The position numbers and the translations under genes are program-made. From Stephanodiscus triporus (Eukaryota; Bacillariophyta; Thalassiosirophyceae; Thalassiosirales; Thalassiosiraceae): DNA of 36,506 bases. The DNA lies in the NCBI GenBank assembly GCA_036939755.1, contig JALLAZ010000159.1, forward strand, positions 1 through 36,506, read 5' to 3'. The stretch's first letter is position 1; each line of letters starts with the position of its first letter. The notes under the pieces were generated by a model that saw only the letters and a list, made by a program, of their open reading frames with translations, did not search any database and was not told the DNA's origin. Shown piece by piece: positions 1 to 9,251 of the stretch.

Positions 1-40
1 AAAAGGGGGGGGGAGGGGGGGGGGGGGGGGGGGGGGGACG

Positions 41-1181
41 ATGACACGCGGGCTCGCCGTCGGGGAGGAGGAGGAGGAGGAGGGGATCGAGGTCGACGAT
101 GCGGCGCTCGGTACGTCGTACGGGGACGAGGAGCTCCGGTCGACGACGTCGTCGGACGACGATTACGACGACCCCTACGACGCCCAATTTTCGAGTCCAC
201 TCTCGAATCCCTCGATGGTGAGCGAGGGGGGGGGATCCCTCTCGTCGAACGCGGACGACGGGGGGGGGGAGGGGGGGGGGGAATGGGGAGGCTTGCGGGT
301 GGACGCCCTTCAGGACAAATTCGACCAGTACAAGAACGAGGACCTCGAGCACATGAGGAACGGCGTCGAACGGTCCGTGTACGGCTCCGAGGGCATGATG
401 AGCCTCGCCATGACGCGCGCGTTGATGGACGACGAGGACGTGGACGTGCACCCGAGCTGGGGCGAGGCGGAGGATCCGGAGAGCATAGAGGCGAATGCTC
501 TCTGCGAGACGAACGACTGGCTGAGGAAGAACGAGCTCACGACGCTGGAAGAGAGGTTAGATGTCCTTTTTCTTCCCCTCCGCGTTAGTCTCATGCCTCT
601 CCTCGTCTTGAATGCAAACTCACGCGCCCTTTCGTCTTCTTCGGTTACTATTGAAAAATCTTCTACCTCTCAGGAACATATTCTTCCAAGAATTGCTGAA
701 TAGAATGGTAATCACCGTCCGAAGGGGGATGGCAAGTCCCTCCAACGGTACTCTTGCAATACACTGCTGCGCCGCGATGCTGGGGTTGCAACTCGAGAAG
801 GATCTCCCGAATAACGTCCTTCTGGTACACGGCATGAGGAAGATCAACAACATATCGTTGGGCCGAAAGTACTTGGTAGATGCCTTTAAATCATTCGGGG
901 AAATCGAAGCGGCCGCCATTGCGCCGTGCAACAGGGGGTTCGGTGAGTGGGCCAGTTTCGTGATGGACTCGTGCCGCCTTATGCATACTTTGTCGCCTAC
1001 AATTGCTCATCGTGAGCGTGCCCTGGTTTACGATGTTATCGTCGTTTTGGTAGGTTTTGTGCGCTTTGTCAGTCCTAAATCGGTTCAGCGTGCGCTGGAG
1101 CTGTTCAAAATATCTGAGATCGAAGTTCAGGACGTTTCCGTCATGATCAAGCCTCTGAAGGCAGACGCTCCTGCCGAATGA
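41..1181 (+). CDS. RRM-domain RNA-binding protein, 3 exons
   Basis: Spliced gene with exons 41-555, 674-942 and 1054-1181, giving about 303 residues. The introns (118 and 111 bases) are GT-AG. Splicing the second one rebuilds a perfect RRM core: RNP2 LLVHGM (about 221-226) and RNP1 RGFGFVRF (259-266), followed by the last helix and strand. The first 170 residues are acidic, Gly/Ser-rich and probably disordered, apart from a helical stretch around 90-175 that I do not recognise. The family binds single-stranded RNA in splicing, export or stability; the exact role is not visible. The frame is open through the poly-G run to the window edge, so the start at 41 may not be the true one and the gene could be partial. 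Intron 2 splits the RNP1 motif itself and is frame-neutral with no stop, so retained transcripts would encode a 37-residue insertion in the RNA-binding strand. Confidence 0.82.
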
Positions 1182-1901
1182 TAACGACTCAGCGACCACG
1201 CATTTTTTCGACGCAAGCACAACAAAAGGCGGTATATGCGTCAAATTTGTGTTTGGTGTATTGCGCGAGAACTTTTGCTCGCCCCTCGCCATAGCTAAAG
1301 CAAACATGCAAGGATAAGTTCTACGGGGATGATTGCCCCCAGATGATCATGAATGGAATGCTCGTGAGAATCATGACGGATTTCATATTCGTCAGTTGAT
1401 ATGGCTATACTATCAAAGAGACAAGGAATAGTATACCAACACATATTCACCAACCACTGTAGTAAAAAAATGCTTATCATCATGCAAACGTTTTGTGCAT
1501 ATCATACACCGACTACATACATACTAAACGCCGATGGCACCCTTCTTCGCCTTAGATTAGCGAAGAAATGCGATGGTGACGCTGGGCCATCTCCCCCATA
1601 TCCCTCAGACAATAACAAATACGAATCGAACCTTGAGCGTTTCAGTCGCTTCAATAACGAGTGGTCGTAAAACAACTCGTGTTTACAGTTAGCTCTACCT
1701 CTAGTATACATGTTGATAATTACAGGTCGGTCGGGGCCGACACCCCCCTTTTATTCGATCAGCTTGGATTTTATCGATGCCTTGAACTGGGACATCTCGA
1801 CTTGGACCCTACTTTGGACGAAAAATCCAAATCGACAATAATCACATCCCGGAGGGAGCGAAGTAAAAGTAGACATCGAGGCCCGCCACCTAACACTCTA
1901 C
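1182..1901. other. Intergenic spacer
   Basis: AT-rich convergent spacer between the RRM gene and the minus-strand plastid-protein gene. Only short overlapping ORFs without recognisable motifs occur here. It probably holds the 3' UTRs of both genes; I see no repeat or RNA gene. Confidence 0.5.
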
Positions 1902-2396
1902 CTAGTCCACGATCTGATGAAAGAGCACCTCGTCGTCGGAGTTACAGAATTCCTCGGAGTGACAGTTCGGGTCCCTCGGGTAGGCCTTGTTCATCAGCTC
2001 CTCCTCGAGGCTGCGTTCTCGCGTCGTCGACCCTCCCATGTTGTTGTCGTGCCCGAGGAGGCGGGTGACGATGCCCTTGGCGGCCGGGCCGACCCCCCCC
2101 TTCCCCTGCGGGGAGGACGACGACGTCGAGGGGTCGGACCCCCCCCCGGATCGACCGCGATCGCCTCGCAGGTTGGACGCCTTGCCAGCGCTGTCCTTCG
2201 CCTTCTTGGAGAGGTAATCCTGCGAAAACGCCACGAGCTGCCGTCCCTGTTCGGGAACGAGGAACGCCGTCGTCGTCGCGGTGGCAGCGGCGCGATTCGA
2301 CGACGACGACGTCGTCGTGACGACGATGGGAGAGAATGCGGAGGTCGACCCGATGACGGCGACGAATGCCACTGCGAGGAGGGCGATACGGGTCAT
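1902..2396 (-). CDS. Small predicted plastid-targeted protein, unknown function
   Basis: A single-exon frame of 164 residues if started at the ATG at 2396. That start gives a textbook diatom bipartite presequence: a hydrophobic signal peptide (residues 4-16), then STSAF-S-P with predicted cleavage at A20/F21, followed by a Ser/Thr-rich, acid-poor stretch resembling a transit peptide. The frame is open upstream to an ATG at 2630, but that extension reads through a (GT)n microsatellite and would bury the signal peptide, so I reject it. The mature part has a Gly/Ser/Pro-rich linker, a short helix rich in Glu and Leu, and an acidic C-terminus with a CxSEEFC-like pair of cysteines. I do not recognise a family. 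Localisation to the complex plastid is inferred from the motif only. Confidence 0.68.
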   Translation of the reverse strand: MTRIALLAVAFVAVIGSTSAFSPIVVTTTSSSSNRAAATATTTAFLVPEQGRQLVAFSQDYLSKKAKDSAGKASNLRGDRGRSGGGSDPSTSSSSPQGKGGVGPAAKGIVTRLLGHDNNMGGSTTRERSLEEELMNKAYPRDPNCHSEEFCNSDDEVLFHQIVD

Positions 2397-2509
2397 GATA
2401 TTTGCCTTGTGGTAGGAGCGAGGGAGGATTTGTTCCGTCGAGGTGAGTCGAGGAGTTGTGGGATGGAGGAGGTCGGCGGTGAAACTTGGATTTGTTCCGC
2501 GACAGGGTT

Positions 2510-2514
<5 letters not shown>

Positions 2515-2542
<28 letters not shown>
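2515..2542. repeat. (GT)n microsatellite
   Basis: About 14 uninterrupted GT units, roughly 120 bases upstream of the start codon of the minus-strand plastid-protein gene, so in its 5' UTR or promoter. Read as CA on the gene's strand. Confidence 0.9.
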
Positions 2543-2543
<1 letters not shown>

Positions 2544-2639
2544 GTGTGATGGGATTGTGTTGAAGTGCTTGTTCTCTGCTCTGCTTTTGTGGTGGTGCGC
2601 AGCTGGCTGTCGGATCGGAAGAAGGACCATGTTGTTGTT

Positions 2640-3714
2640 GTAAAAAAGAGTTCTCAGAAGTACGTGGACGTCTGTCCGTCGAATGGGGTGAGGGAATTCT
2701 GAATTCTGTAACTAAAGTTACAAGTAACAACAGTCACGGCTAGTTGCACTCTCATTTGGTATGGTATTGATGATAAATAATGTAAGGTATTTGCGGATAA
2801 TGTTACTATTGTATGCACTTACACCAAAGTATGGTACTACTGCTACTACAACCCCCACACCGTCCAATTTTTAGTGCAACCACCTTCCCAGAGTAGCTTC
2901 AGCTGTGGCCATGTGTGCCCTCTCAATGCGCAGCGCAAGGATATCCCCTCCACCTCCAACCCACTCCAACTACACCCCTCCCCGTTTTGCTTTCTCCTTC
3001 CTCACCCCCTGTCATCATTTTTGCTATTCGACCCCTCCCCCTCGTCGCCTTCTTTCCCTTTTTCATTGAATTTCCCTCAACATGATCGCAAATTGTAAGA
3101 TGAGATGATTATGCTGCAGCTACTGTCAAAGCAGCACTTCCAACACCTTGTCCAGACAAATAAGCACATTGTCGGGAAGGATGCACATAAAGTACACGTC
3201 AGGACGTGGTACTTCATGCTGTATATTACCATGCCAAAGATCAACCTCACACACAACACAGTGCTGCTATGTGCGCCATTCTGACCAACCGACATCATTG
3301 TTGGGGTCATGATTACTCATCACCCTAGGCCACAGTCGCCAGTGTGCCCCCTCCCCCCTGAATGCACTCCGTTTGTGAGGACGATAGCCTTGCGACAGTC
3401 CTTGTCCTCCCCTGATGTCAACATTCTTTACTCTAGGCTTTCTTGGCGGCAAGGGGGGGGGGGGGGGGGGGGGGGCAAGTGGATTTGTGTCATGTTGTGT
3501 GTTGTGAGGTTGTGTTTGATGTGGTGGGCATGGGTTGTGTGTGGTGGTTTTTGTGTGGTGAGTATCTAGGTGGCTACGGGTTCCTGTAGAGTACTCTAGG
3601 TAGCACTGGTCTACATAGAAAAAATGACAATCCACCAGTTGTGTAATTTATGCTGGTCGTTTATCAAGTTTCAGGGATTTGTTAGCTCTTTACGAAGGAA
3701 TTCATAAAAAAACA
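2640..3714. other. Intergenic spacer, no gene seen
   Basis: Low-information sequence: AT-rich at 2700-2870 with a short inverted repeat (GTAAC/GTTAC near 2708-2720), a pyrimidine-rich block at 2940-3070, and GT-rich sequence at 3480-3560. The ORFs here are short, compositionally biased and without domains. Confidence 0.5.
3453..3475. repeat. Poly-G run (about 23 G)
   Basis: Uninterrupted G homopolymer, capable of forming G-quadruplexes and prone to sequencing-length error. A longer, interrupted G run opens the window at 5-37, and smaller ones occur at 4434-4441 and 17970-17980. Confidence 0.9.
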
Positions 3715-3903
3715 TACGTGACAAAAGATTTGTAAGAAATCCTTACAAATCGAGATCTGTGAGCTATTCTTACAAATCAAGATCTGTATGCTTTTCTTAC
3801 AAATATCGATTTGTAAGCTTTTCTTACAAATCGATATTTGTAAGCTTTTCTTACAAATCGATATTTGTAAGCTTTTCTTACAAATCGAGATTTGTAAATC
3901 CTG
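3715..3903. repeat. 27-bp tandem array of hairpin-forming units
   Basis: Six clear units start at 3742, 3769, 3796, 3823, 3850 and 3877, exactly 27 bases apart, with a decayed unit before them at about 3715 and a partial match after them near 3909. Each unit is an imperfect inverted repeat: arms CTTACAAAT and ATTTGTAAG around a four-base core, then a short spacer. The core is CGAT in units 4 and 5 and ATCG (the opposite orientation) in unit 3. Because 27 is a multiple of three, every frame encodes a 9-residue repeat; the minus-strand ORF 3682-3972 repeats LQISICKKS, which I regard as a by-product rather than a gene. Confidence 0.9.
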
Positions 3904-3929
3904 AGATGATTTGTAAGCGTTTTTTGTTA

Positions 3930-4907
3930 CGTAAAAAGCCGACGGGTCAGTGGCACCAAAAAAAGCAAGCATATTTATCTATTTAGGTATAGCAAAGCTG
4001 GTGGGCACAACAACCTGCGCTGCTCCACGGACAACACACACACTACACAAAAGTCCAATCCCTCCCCCTCCCCCTGCCCCTGCCGCCGCCGTCCTTGCCG
4101 CCGCCATCGCTGCCACAAATAATGAAATCCATCCGGAGAATGGCGTCGGCCGTGCGGTGGCGGTGACCTCCTCACAACATCCTACAAGGAGGACCAGGCG
4201 GTGTGCCACCTATTCGCAAGGGAGGTACGTGGGTTTGACTCGGCCGTGCTCGGGATCGGGAGGCGGGCGAGGGACCCCAAGCATCGATCATCGCTTGTCA
4301 TCAACAACGACGATAATCACGGTGGGGGGGGAGGAAGGCAGCGGAGGGAGGAAGGCACGGGAGTGTGTGTGGCGTGGAGAGGGGAGGAGGAGGACGGGGT
4401 GTGGGTGTGGGGAAGGAGGAGGGGAGGACGGAGGGGGGGGGGATCATCTTGACGACACACAAATTGATGATGGCAACGAAAGAGGAGGAATGGAATGGGA
4501 TCCTCCTAACCCATGACTGGCGATTAGTAGATTATCGCCGCAAATGGGCATCGAGGTTCGACGATGGTGGCGGTGGGGCGCCAGACGATGACAGTATGGA
4601 CGTGGTGGAACATGACGACCACTGATGGGGGGTGGAGGGCGGAGGGCCATCGTCGCTCCGCACGACGAGGACGAGACGGCCGAGCGGGAGGGGTGATGGA
4701 GGACAACGACAACAGTAGTAGAGTAGGTAGGGGCCATCGCCACCGCCTCCGCCTCCGCCTCATCACGACTGGATGAGGGGGGGGAGTATTTTTAGTATTT
4801 GCGACATGATTGTGTAGTAACTGCATAAAACACATGTTTTATTTTCAATTTCAAGCAATAGATACTTATATCATCATACTCCTATCCACGAGGTAGAGAG
4901 TAGAGTA
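3930..4907. other. Low-complexity spacer
   Basis: CCT/CCG-rich then GGA/GGT-rich simple sequence on the plus strand. Overlapping ORFs occur in all frames with Pro-, Gly- and Arg-rich translations and no domain; this is typical of composition-driven open frames, so no gene is called. Confidence 0.5.
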
Positions 4908-5072
4908 GATACTAGGTACCTAGCTAGCTGTAACATGTAACATCCACATAACGCTAGAGTGTGTGTTCAGAAAAGCTGCAGTTTAGTAGAGTAGAGATAC
5001 TAGGTACCTAGCTAGCTGTAACATGTAACATCCACGTAACGCTAGAGTGTGTGTTCAGAAAAGCTGCAGTTT
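4908..5072. repeat. Direct duplication, 77-bp copies spaced 88 bp
   Basis: Copies at 4908-4984 and 4996-5072 differ by about one base (A/G in the CATCCAC-TAACG segment). The 11-base link between them (AGTAGAGTAGA) resembles the TAGAGAGTAGAGTA that precedes the first copy. The array ends shortly before the reverse-transcriptase relic and could be a junction product of that insertion, but that is inference. Confidence 0.9.
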
Positions 5073-5259
5073 CCCTCTCAACCTCAATTGCATTAACCCG
5101 GAAGCTGCCGTTTCGACACGGCAAAGTGACAAAGGGGGGGGGGCATGATCGCGGGCGCGCACAATCCCCAACACAATCAAACCAAACCCCCAAGACCACA
5201 CCAACGAATCTTCTAAATCTTCTAAATTCAGCATGGGGAATACCATCGTGAATTTTTAA

Positions 5260-6258
5260 GATAAGTATTATGAATATGGCATTGACCCCAACCCCGACTG
5301 CCGTGGTCTCACCATAGGCGGTTTCGAGTCTGCTTTTCTGGCAGATCTCGAATTTTCTTACATCTTCGAAAAGCTCCAGCATCTCTTCGTGCATCACACC
5401 CATTTCGTCGGCACCTATCGCGATGATGAAATTATTGTCTTTCGGGGCCAGAAATCGGATGCTTGGTTGCATAGTTGGATGAAAACATTCCAATGTGAAG
5501 TTGATCGTCTCCTTGGGACATCGGATATCCAATTTACTATGGAGATTTGGAGACCTGGTTCTATATCCCGCCCTCTCCCTGACTCAGAAGTTACCATTGC
5601 AGGTATTGGGACATTCCACCAAGTGAGTATTTATGGTGATACCTCCTTCCCTTACCTTGATGTGAAAATGTCTTGGGACGACGAAGGCAGGTTGAATTTC
5701 GGAGTAAATAATAAACCACACAAACTTGTCAAATATTTGAATCACAACAGCCATCATCACCACAACCACAAACGAGCTGTCCTCTCCGGTGTTGAACTGC
5801 GCTTAGCACTCCTCACCACAATGACTGACTCGAATGCTGATCTTAGCCTTTCAGATATCTATCCCAATAAACACAAGGCCCTCCGCTCCGCAGGACAACT
5901 CTCCAAAGACCAAAAAATGCGAACCCTCAGCGCTGTCCTCAAACCTGATGAACTCCAGTTGGGACTTGCACGTACCGACAAACAGCATCGTGCGATCAAC
6001 CACCGAAGTACTCTCTTCATATTCAAATATGCGAATCGTGGGAAATTACCAGTCTACAATCATATTAAACGCTTACGGAGTGCGTTCCAGCTGAAATGGC
6101 TACGCCCGTGTGTCATCTACAGCCGGCACACTAACCTACGTGAGAAATTACTTGGAGACTTAAACCGAAAACTCCTTGATGGAATTGTTGATGCGCACTT
6201 TGGTGACCGCCAATGTAACTGCCCAGCTAGATTTAAAATAAATGGTAATTGTGCTTAA
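5260..6258 (+). pseudogene. Penelope-like reverse transcriptase, C-terminal half
   Basis: Open from just after the TAA at 5257 to 6258. The translation has a motif-B-like segment GLTIGGFESAFLADL and the catalytic motif TYRDDEIIVF (YRDD codons at 5416-5427), followed by the thumb region with FPYLDVKMSW and the downstream block PHKLVKYLN. It then runs into Arg/Lys-rich sequence and a C-x-C motif (QCNCPARF) that normally leads into the nuclease. Fingers and motif A are absent, so it cannot be an active polymerase. The first internal Met (5389) lies inside the palm domain and is not a real start. Confidence 0.8.
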
Positions 6259-7070
6259 GCACTAGTGGCATAACCACCTGTCGCACGGCAGGAGTCGTCT
6301 ACAAAATCTCATGCAAAAATCAAGGTTGCAAATGCTTCTATATTGGTAAATCACAGCGTTATATCAAAACACGCGTCCAAGAGCATATTGGTGAGGTAAC
6401 GAAGCTATATAGTAAATATATTCTCTCGTCTAACCAATCCCAACGCTCGTCCCAATGATCCACACAGACTACCGACGCCCAGAGTACATCCCTGATCTCC
6501 CTCGAGACTCAGGAATCATCACTCTCCGCACAACCCTCAGTCCCACTATTATTCCCACCCCTATGCATTGTTCTCGAAGACCGTGCCCCCCCTCCCGGAA
6601 GAACATTGACCATGCGGCTTCGGCAGCGTGCCAATTCTGACCTGACGGATTCCATCAGCGGCGGCAGTGCCAACGACGACTCCACCAACCCTTTATCGCT
6701 CCCTGCTTCTACCTCCGACAAACCCCCCCCTTCTAGCCAAGCATCCCCACTAACAATCGACCCCAAGCAAGACAACTGCTCCGCAATTGCTCGTCACCTC
6801 TTCTCCCATGTCAAGAATCTCCAATTCAAGACAAAAGCAGAGGTTGCCGATTGGTGTCGATCCCACATCGGAATCTCCATCATTTGGAAGTCGAATACCA
6901 TATCCCTAATGAAATCAGCAACACTTAAAACTTGCAGACTTTGTGCTGTCGAAAGAATGGCGATTCGTCGACATTTTGGCAGCACAAACATTATTAATCT
7001 CAAGAGTGAACTACGCGGGGTATGTTCCTGTAAGCACGCCGGCAGGAAGGGGGGCTCTGAGAGTGGCTAG
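6249..7070 (+). pseudogene. GIY-YIG endonuclease remnant of the same element
   Basis: Frame 6249-6458 carries VVYKISC and CFYIGKS (the GIY-YIG pair), then the helix with R and EH (KTRVQEHIGEV) that holds the catalytic Arg and Glu. The frame differs from the RT by one base and stops at 6458. The end of the protein reappears in ORF 6606-7070: SAIARHLFSHV, then CRLCAVER, and a terminal C-x-C-x-H cluster typical of these element proteins. The Pro/Ser-rich segment at 6460-6780 looks eroded or inserted. Confidence 0.75.
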
Positions 7071-7378
7071 CGCCACGAAAACAGAGCCTGGTGGGTTGTT
7101 GAGTTTGGGGGATTGTATTTTTTTTGACGAGTGCCACATTTGCATGTGTGATGTGCACTATTCCATGGAGTAAAATACACACTTGAGTAGTTAGGTTCTA
7201 GGGTAATTTTCTTCTTTGACTTCTTTCCTCGGGGAGATATTTCTTTGATAAAATTTGACTCCGACAAGCAAACCCTTCGGAGAGAGTCGCTAACAAAAAT
7301 ACATCTTATCTGGTATCGTACGATAGGATTATAAGAGCTCAAAACACTCTCTGTTAAGTCCCGACCGCCCCGGAAGTA
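7071..7378. other. Spacer upstream of the TCD gene
   Basis: Junction of the retroelement remnant and the 5' flank of the next gene. The last 150 bases are AT-rich and presumably contain the promoter and 5' UTR; no defined element was recognised. Confidence 0.45.
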
Positions 7379-9007
7379 ATGAGCGAACGCTCGCCGTCGT
7401 CGGGCCACGGCGCAGCGTTCGCCGCGGGTCTGTTCGCGGGATGCGCGATCGCGACGACTACCATCCTCCTGCTCGTCGGCCGTCGTGATCGGGGGTGGAA
7501 CGACGGATCGACGGACGGGCCGTCGTCGTCGTCGTCGTCGTCGTCGTCGACGCGGCGGGACGAATATTACGAATACGACGACGCGTCGCGCCGTCGTCTG
7601 CCTCCCGAAATCCGCTCGGAGATGCTCTCCCGCAACTCCCTATACTTCTCGTCGTCGTCTTCGTCATCCTTCTCCTCGTCGTCGTCGTCCGTCGTCGTCG
7701 ACGGCATGGAGCGCATAGCCAACGCGTCCGTCCTGGTCGTGGGACTCGGCGGGGTCGGATCCCACGCAGCCCACATGCTCGCGAGGTCGGGCGTGGGATA
7801 CATACGTCTCGTGGACTTCGACATGGTGACGCTGAGCAGCCTCAATCGACACGCCGTCGCGACGTTGTCGGACGTCGGCCTTCCCAAGGCGACGGTCCTC
7901 GCCGATCGGCTGCGTCGCATATGTCCCGACGCGAACGTGCTGAGATTGGATCCCGTCGTCAGGATGTACACCGGCGACGCGGACAAGGACGGCGACGTGC
8001 TGGTGCCGCCGTCGTCGTCGTCGTCGGGGGGGGGGGGGGGGGGATGGGACGTCGTCGTGGACGCGATAGACGACGTGCCGACGAAGGCTTCCCTGATAGC
8101 GCACTTCGCGCGCGAGGGCGTGCGCGTGCTGTCCTGCATGGGGGCGGGGGGCAAGGCCGATCCGACGAGGGTGCACGTGTCGGACCTGCGCAGCGCGAGT
8201 CGCGATCCGCTCGCCGCGGCGGTCAGGCAACGACTGCGACACCTGGGGAAGAAGGAGGCGAACGCGTCCGGATCGAGGATAACGAACGGTTCCGGCATAG
8301 CCAACGGCGGATGGCTGGGGTGCGTCGACGACGTCTCGAGGCTCGCGGTCGTGTACAGCTCGGAGAAAGTCGTCGCGGGACTCGCGGACGTCACCGCGGA
8401 GCAGAGGGACGGGGGCGTGCACAACTTCGGCGCCGTGGACGGGATGAGGGTGCGAGTGCTCCCCGTCCTCGGCACGATGCCCGCGATCATGGGACAGGCA
8501 CTCGCGGCCGTGGCGCTGTGCGAGCTCGGGGGCAAGCCCTTCTCGCCCGTGGGAGCCGAGAGGGTGGGGAGGAACGTGCGCCATAGGCTGTACCAGCACC
8601 TCAAGGTCAGGGAGAGGAAGCTCGAGGAGCGGCTGCGGCCGACGACTGTTGCGGACGATCCCGCCGCCTCCGAAGACGACGGCGATCGCTACGCGTCGGA
8701 CGGGACGTACGTCGGGCCGATACGCATCGACCCCGACGACGTCGAGTACCTGATGGCCGAGCTTTGGAAGAACCAGTGCGCGATATCCGGGGAGCGTCTC
8801 GGGACGACGTTGGAGCTGTACAGGTGGGACATGCGAAGGCCGGCGACGCCGAACAATCTTGTCCTCATGTGCGCGAGGTCGGCGAAGAAGTTCGAGGAGG
8901 ACTTCGAGAGATTGGGCGACGGCAGGGACGGATTGGACGCGGACGTGCGGAGGAGGGTGGAAGCGAGGTTACGAACGTGCGTCCTAGGAGCCGAGGACGT
9001 GTATTGA
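7379..9007 (+). CDS. Membrane-anchored tRNA threonylcarbamoyladenosine dehydratase (TCD/TcdA, E1-like fold)
   Basis: Intronless, 542 residues. The family uses ATP to activate and cyclise t6A at tRNA position 37 to ct6A, which tunes decoding of ANN codons. An N-terminal transmembrane segment (about 11-33) is followed by Ser tracts, then the E1/ThiF Rossmann fold: VLVVGLGGVGSH (nucleotide loop at 122-127), RLVDFDMV (D146, D148), the SSLNRH segment, VVDAIDD and the CMGAGGKADPT strand. This matches bacterial TcdA and yeast Tcd1/Tcd2; the yeast proteins are also membrane-anchored, at the mitochondrial outer membrane. The Ser runs are coded by a TCG microsatellite (about 7521-7549). The last 130 residues are an extra acidic/basic tail not needed for the fold. 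Base composition is extremely CpG-rich. Confidence in the superfamily is high; the assignment to TCD rather than another E1-like enzyme is good. Confidence 0.85.
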   Translation: MSERSPSSGHGAAFAAGLFAGCAIATTTILLLVGRRDRGWNDGSTDGPSSSSSSSSSTRRDEYYEYDDASRRRLPPEIRSEMLSRNSLYFSSSSSSSFSSSSSSVVVDGMERIANASVLVVGLGGVGSHAAHMLARSGVGYIRLVDFDMVTLSSLNRHAVATLSDVGLPKATVLADRLRRICPDANVLRLDPVVRMYTGDADKDGDVLVPPSSSSSGGGGGGWDVVVDAIDDVPTKASLIAHFAREGVRVLSCMGAGGKADPTRVHVSDLRSASRDPLAAAVRQRLRHLGKKEANASGSRITNGSGIANGGWLGCVDDVSRLAVVYSSEKVVAGLADVTAEQRDGGVHNFGAVDGMRVRVLPVLGTMPAIMGQALAAVALCELGGKPFSPVGAERVGRNVRHRLYQHLKVRERKLEERLRPTTVADDPAASEDDGDRYASDGTYVGPIRIDPDDVEYLMAELWKNQCAISGERLGTTLELYRWDMRRPATPNNLVLMCARSAKKFEEDFERLGDGRDGLDADVRRRVEARLRTCVLGAEDVY

Positions 9008-9172
9008 TGGCGAGGAGGATGATGGGCTTTTCGTCGCCTACTGGCATCAGAAAGTTGCAATCAGTTCCAAAGGAACATGTCACTTCGTCAACAAAGCCCG
9101 ACAAAAAGTAGGATGCATCATATTCGGGTTCGGTTTCGTATTCGATCTTATCTTCGGGATCTCAAACAACCA

Positions 9173-9219
9173 CCGTCCATGGCGGTTCCGGCGCGTAGAC
9201 GATGGACGTAGAAGAGCTC
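9173..9219 (-). repeat. Short sequence matching a PDS5 exon
   Basis: This 47-base stretch matches 16411-16451, inside PDS5 exon 2 (the segment coding ELFYVYAPEPPW), on the same strand. Shared blocks include TCCGGCGCGTA and ACGTAGAAGAGCTC, separated here by an extra ATGG-containing insertion that breaks the reading frame. It is either a relic or filler copy of the exon, and has no coding potential of its own. Confidence 0.7.
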
Positions 9220-9251
9220 GCACCCATTTCAGCAACTATGAATAAAATGAA

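Larger units (their letters stand above)
5260..7070 (+). mobile_element. Decayed Penelope-like retroelement (RT plus GIY-YIG endonuclease)
   Basis: Fragments in order on the plus strand: the C-terminal half of a reverse transcriptase, a Cys-rich linker, a GIY-YIG nuclease, and the characteristic C-terminal block with paired cysteines. This RT-then-GIY-YIG order is diagnostic of Penelope-like elements. The 5' half of the RT is missing (a stop precedes position 5260), the RT and nuclease lie in different frames, and the nuclease tail is interrupted by stops near 6458-6600. It is therefore a 5'-truncated, frameshifted and inactive copy. Similar RT/GIY-YIG proteins are abundant in diatom genomes. 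No terminal repeat or target-site duplication was resolved. Confidence 0.82.

Noticed and set aside
2397..2630. Upstream extension of the plastid-protein ORF
   Set aside because: It translates a (GT)n microsatellite into His-Thr repeats and would place the signal peptide internally.
3715..3903. Possible CRISPR array
   Set aside because: Units abut with constant 27-bp spacing and no unique spacers, and the genome is eukaryotic.
3682..3972. Minus-strand ORF with a 9-residue repeated peptide
   Set aside because: The periodic peptide follows automatically from the 27-bp tandem repeat, and the opposite strand is equally open. No flanking domain or signal supports a gene.
3950..4835. Several overlapping ORFs on both strands
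   Set aside because: Translations are Pro-, Gly-, His- or Arg-rich in every frame, as expected from simple sequence; no domain and no plausible splice structure.
7458..8604. Long ORFs antisense to the TCD gene
   Set aside because: They are shadows produced by the CpG-rich codons of the sense gene; Arg/Ser/His-biased translations without motifs.
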